A stretch of DNA of 64,000 nucleotides, taken from the NCBI RefSeq assembly GCF_033958435.1, contig NC_134158.1, positions 10,170,337 to 10,234,336 of the forward strand. Direction: 5' to 3'. The position numbers and the translations under genes are program-made. The DNA is from Carettochelys insculpta. Taxonomy: Eukaryota > Chordata > Testudines > Carettochelyidae. The notes beneath the pieces were generated by a model. The model did not search any database. It was not told where the DNA came from and saw only the letters and a list, made by a program, of their open reading frames with translations. Of the stretch, positions 63,801 to 64,000 are shown one piece after another. The first letter of the stretch is position 1; each line of letters begins with the position of its first letter.

Positions 63801-63841
63801 GCATCGGGGAGGCCGAGGCCAAGAGAGACGCCGGCATCAAG
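60826..63841 (+). CDS. FLOT1: Flotillin-1, first six coding exons (partial, continues past window)
   Basis: Exons: 60826-60868, 61821-61896, 62062-62152, 63192-63335, 63428-63547 and 63746-63841, all with GT/AG borders and matching phases, giving 190 residues. The start [15 protein letters not shown] and the blocks [78 protein letters not shown] and [20 protein letters not shown] are near-identical to vertebrate FLOT1. This is the SPFH/prohibitin domain, which anchors flotillin to the inner face of membranes, plus the start of the coiled-coil flotillin domain. FLOT1 and FLOT2 oligomerise to scaffold membrane microdomains. The rest of the gene lies beyond position 64000. Introns 1, 3 and 5 carry tandem repeats. 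Confidence 0.98.
61180..61645. repeat. ~65-bp G-rich minisatellite in FLOT1 intron 1
   Basis: The phrase gcagatgggagtatgggggt plus ggggagaagggggtaccagg recurs about 7 times. Very G-rich on the coding strand. Confidence 0.95.
62590..62965. repeat. 38-bp/76-bp repeat in FLOT1 intron 3
   Basis: ttaccaccatggtactgcc recurs every ~38 bp. Alternating spacers (cagcttggctcaccc and ttgtctagcatcccccgc) form ~76-bp dimers. Confidence 0.93.
63558..63655. repeat. Two copies of the 44.5-kb 72-bp unit in FLOT1 intron 5
   Basis: ggcgcccctagaggggccag, then gccctgccccattccctgcc, matches the unit of the array at 44545-44825, followed by a diverged second copy. Confidence 0.8.
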
Positions 63842-64000
63842 GTGAGCGCCGGGCGTGCGGAGGCTCTGGTGGGTGGGGCTGGGGCTGGGGCCTGGGGGGT
63901 GCATGGGGCAGCTCTGGGGGCGGGGGCTCCGCTGGGCTGGGGGCTCTGGTGGGTGAGTGTCAGGCCAGAGGCCGGGCCGCCCGGCCGGTCTGACATCCCC

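Overview
This is a 64-kb vertebrate genomic window, GC-rich and intron-bearing. It most likely comes from a turtle (Cryptodira). The evidence is several CR1 LINE tails ending in octamer repeats, Penelope-like element (PLE) 3' ends of the type common in turtles, tRNA-derived SINE copies resembling cryptodiran SINEs, short MIR fragments, and sauropsid-like minisatellites. The right end carries IER3 followed by FLOT1 on the same strand. That pair and orientation match the MHC class I framework of tetrapods (human order IER3-FLOT1-TUBB), so I read the window as part of a reptilian MHC or extended MHC region. Species and MHC assignment are inferences.

Layout. (1) 0.7-17.1 kb: three genes for long alpha-helical proteins of a family I cannot name. 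Two are clear paralogues (a plus-strand gene at 0.7-2.3 kb and a minus-strand gene at 15.0-17.1 kb). The third is a smaller two-exon minus-strand gene (6.7-10.0 kb) with a hydrophobic hairpin. CR1, MIR and PLE insertions lie between them. (2) 17.4-35.5 kb: gene-poor. It holds minisatellites (17.4, 19.3-21.2, 24.1, 25.3-26.7, 30.6, 31.2-34.0 kb), a rearranged PLE with a GIY-YIG fragment, a MITE-like DNA element, a solo LTR with target-site duplication, a reverse-strand CR1, and the second arm of a 1.35-kb inverted duplication (first arm at 3.7-5.0 kb). (3) 35.9-43.7 kb: a TRIM-like RING/B-box exon, a 23-nt exon and a 107-nt exon typical of TRIM gene structure, then the transmembrane and three CTLD exons of an NK-type C-type lectin. 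Exon phases would allow all of them to be read as one transcript. (4) 43.9-51.4 kb: tandem repeats, including four same-strand CTCF-like motifs set in CA repeats. (5) 51.6-53.5 kb: complete two-exon IER3 with promoter motifs, AU-rich 3' UTR and poly(A) signal. (6) 53.6-60.3 kb: four large minisatellites. (7) 60.8-63.8 kb: FLOT1, first six coding exons, running off the right edge.

Roughly a quarter of the window is tandem repeat, so most long open frames are translations of minisatellites and are not listed as genes. Recognised cellular roles are membrane scaffolding (FLOT1), stress and NF-kB-responsive survival (IER3), NK-receptor or ligand type recognition (C-type lectin) and a degenerate TRIM-like protein. 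The helical family has no assignable function from sequence alone. Splice sites were chosen by GT/AG, phase and homology read by eye; no alignment or search was run.
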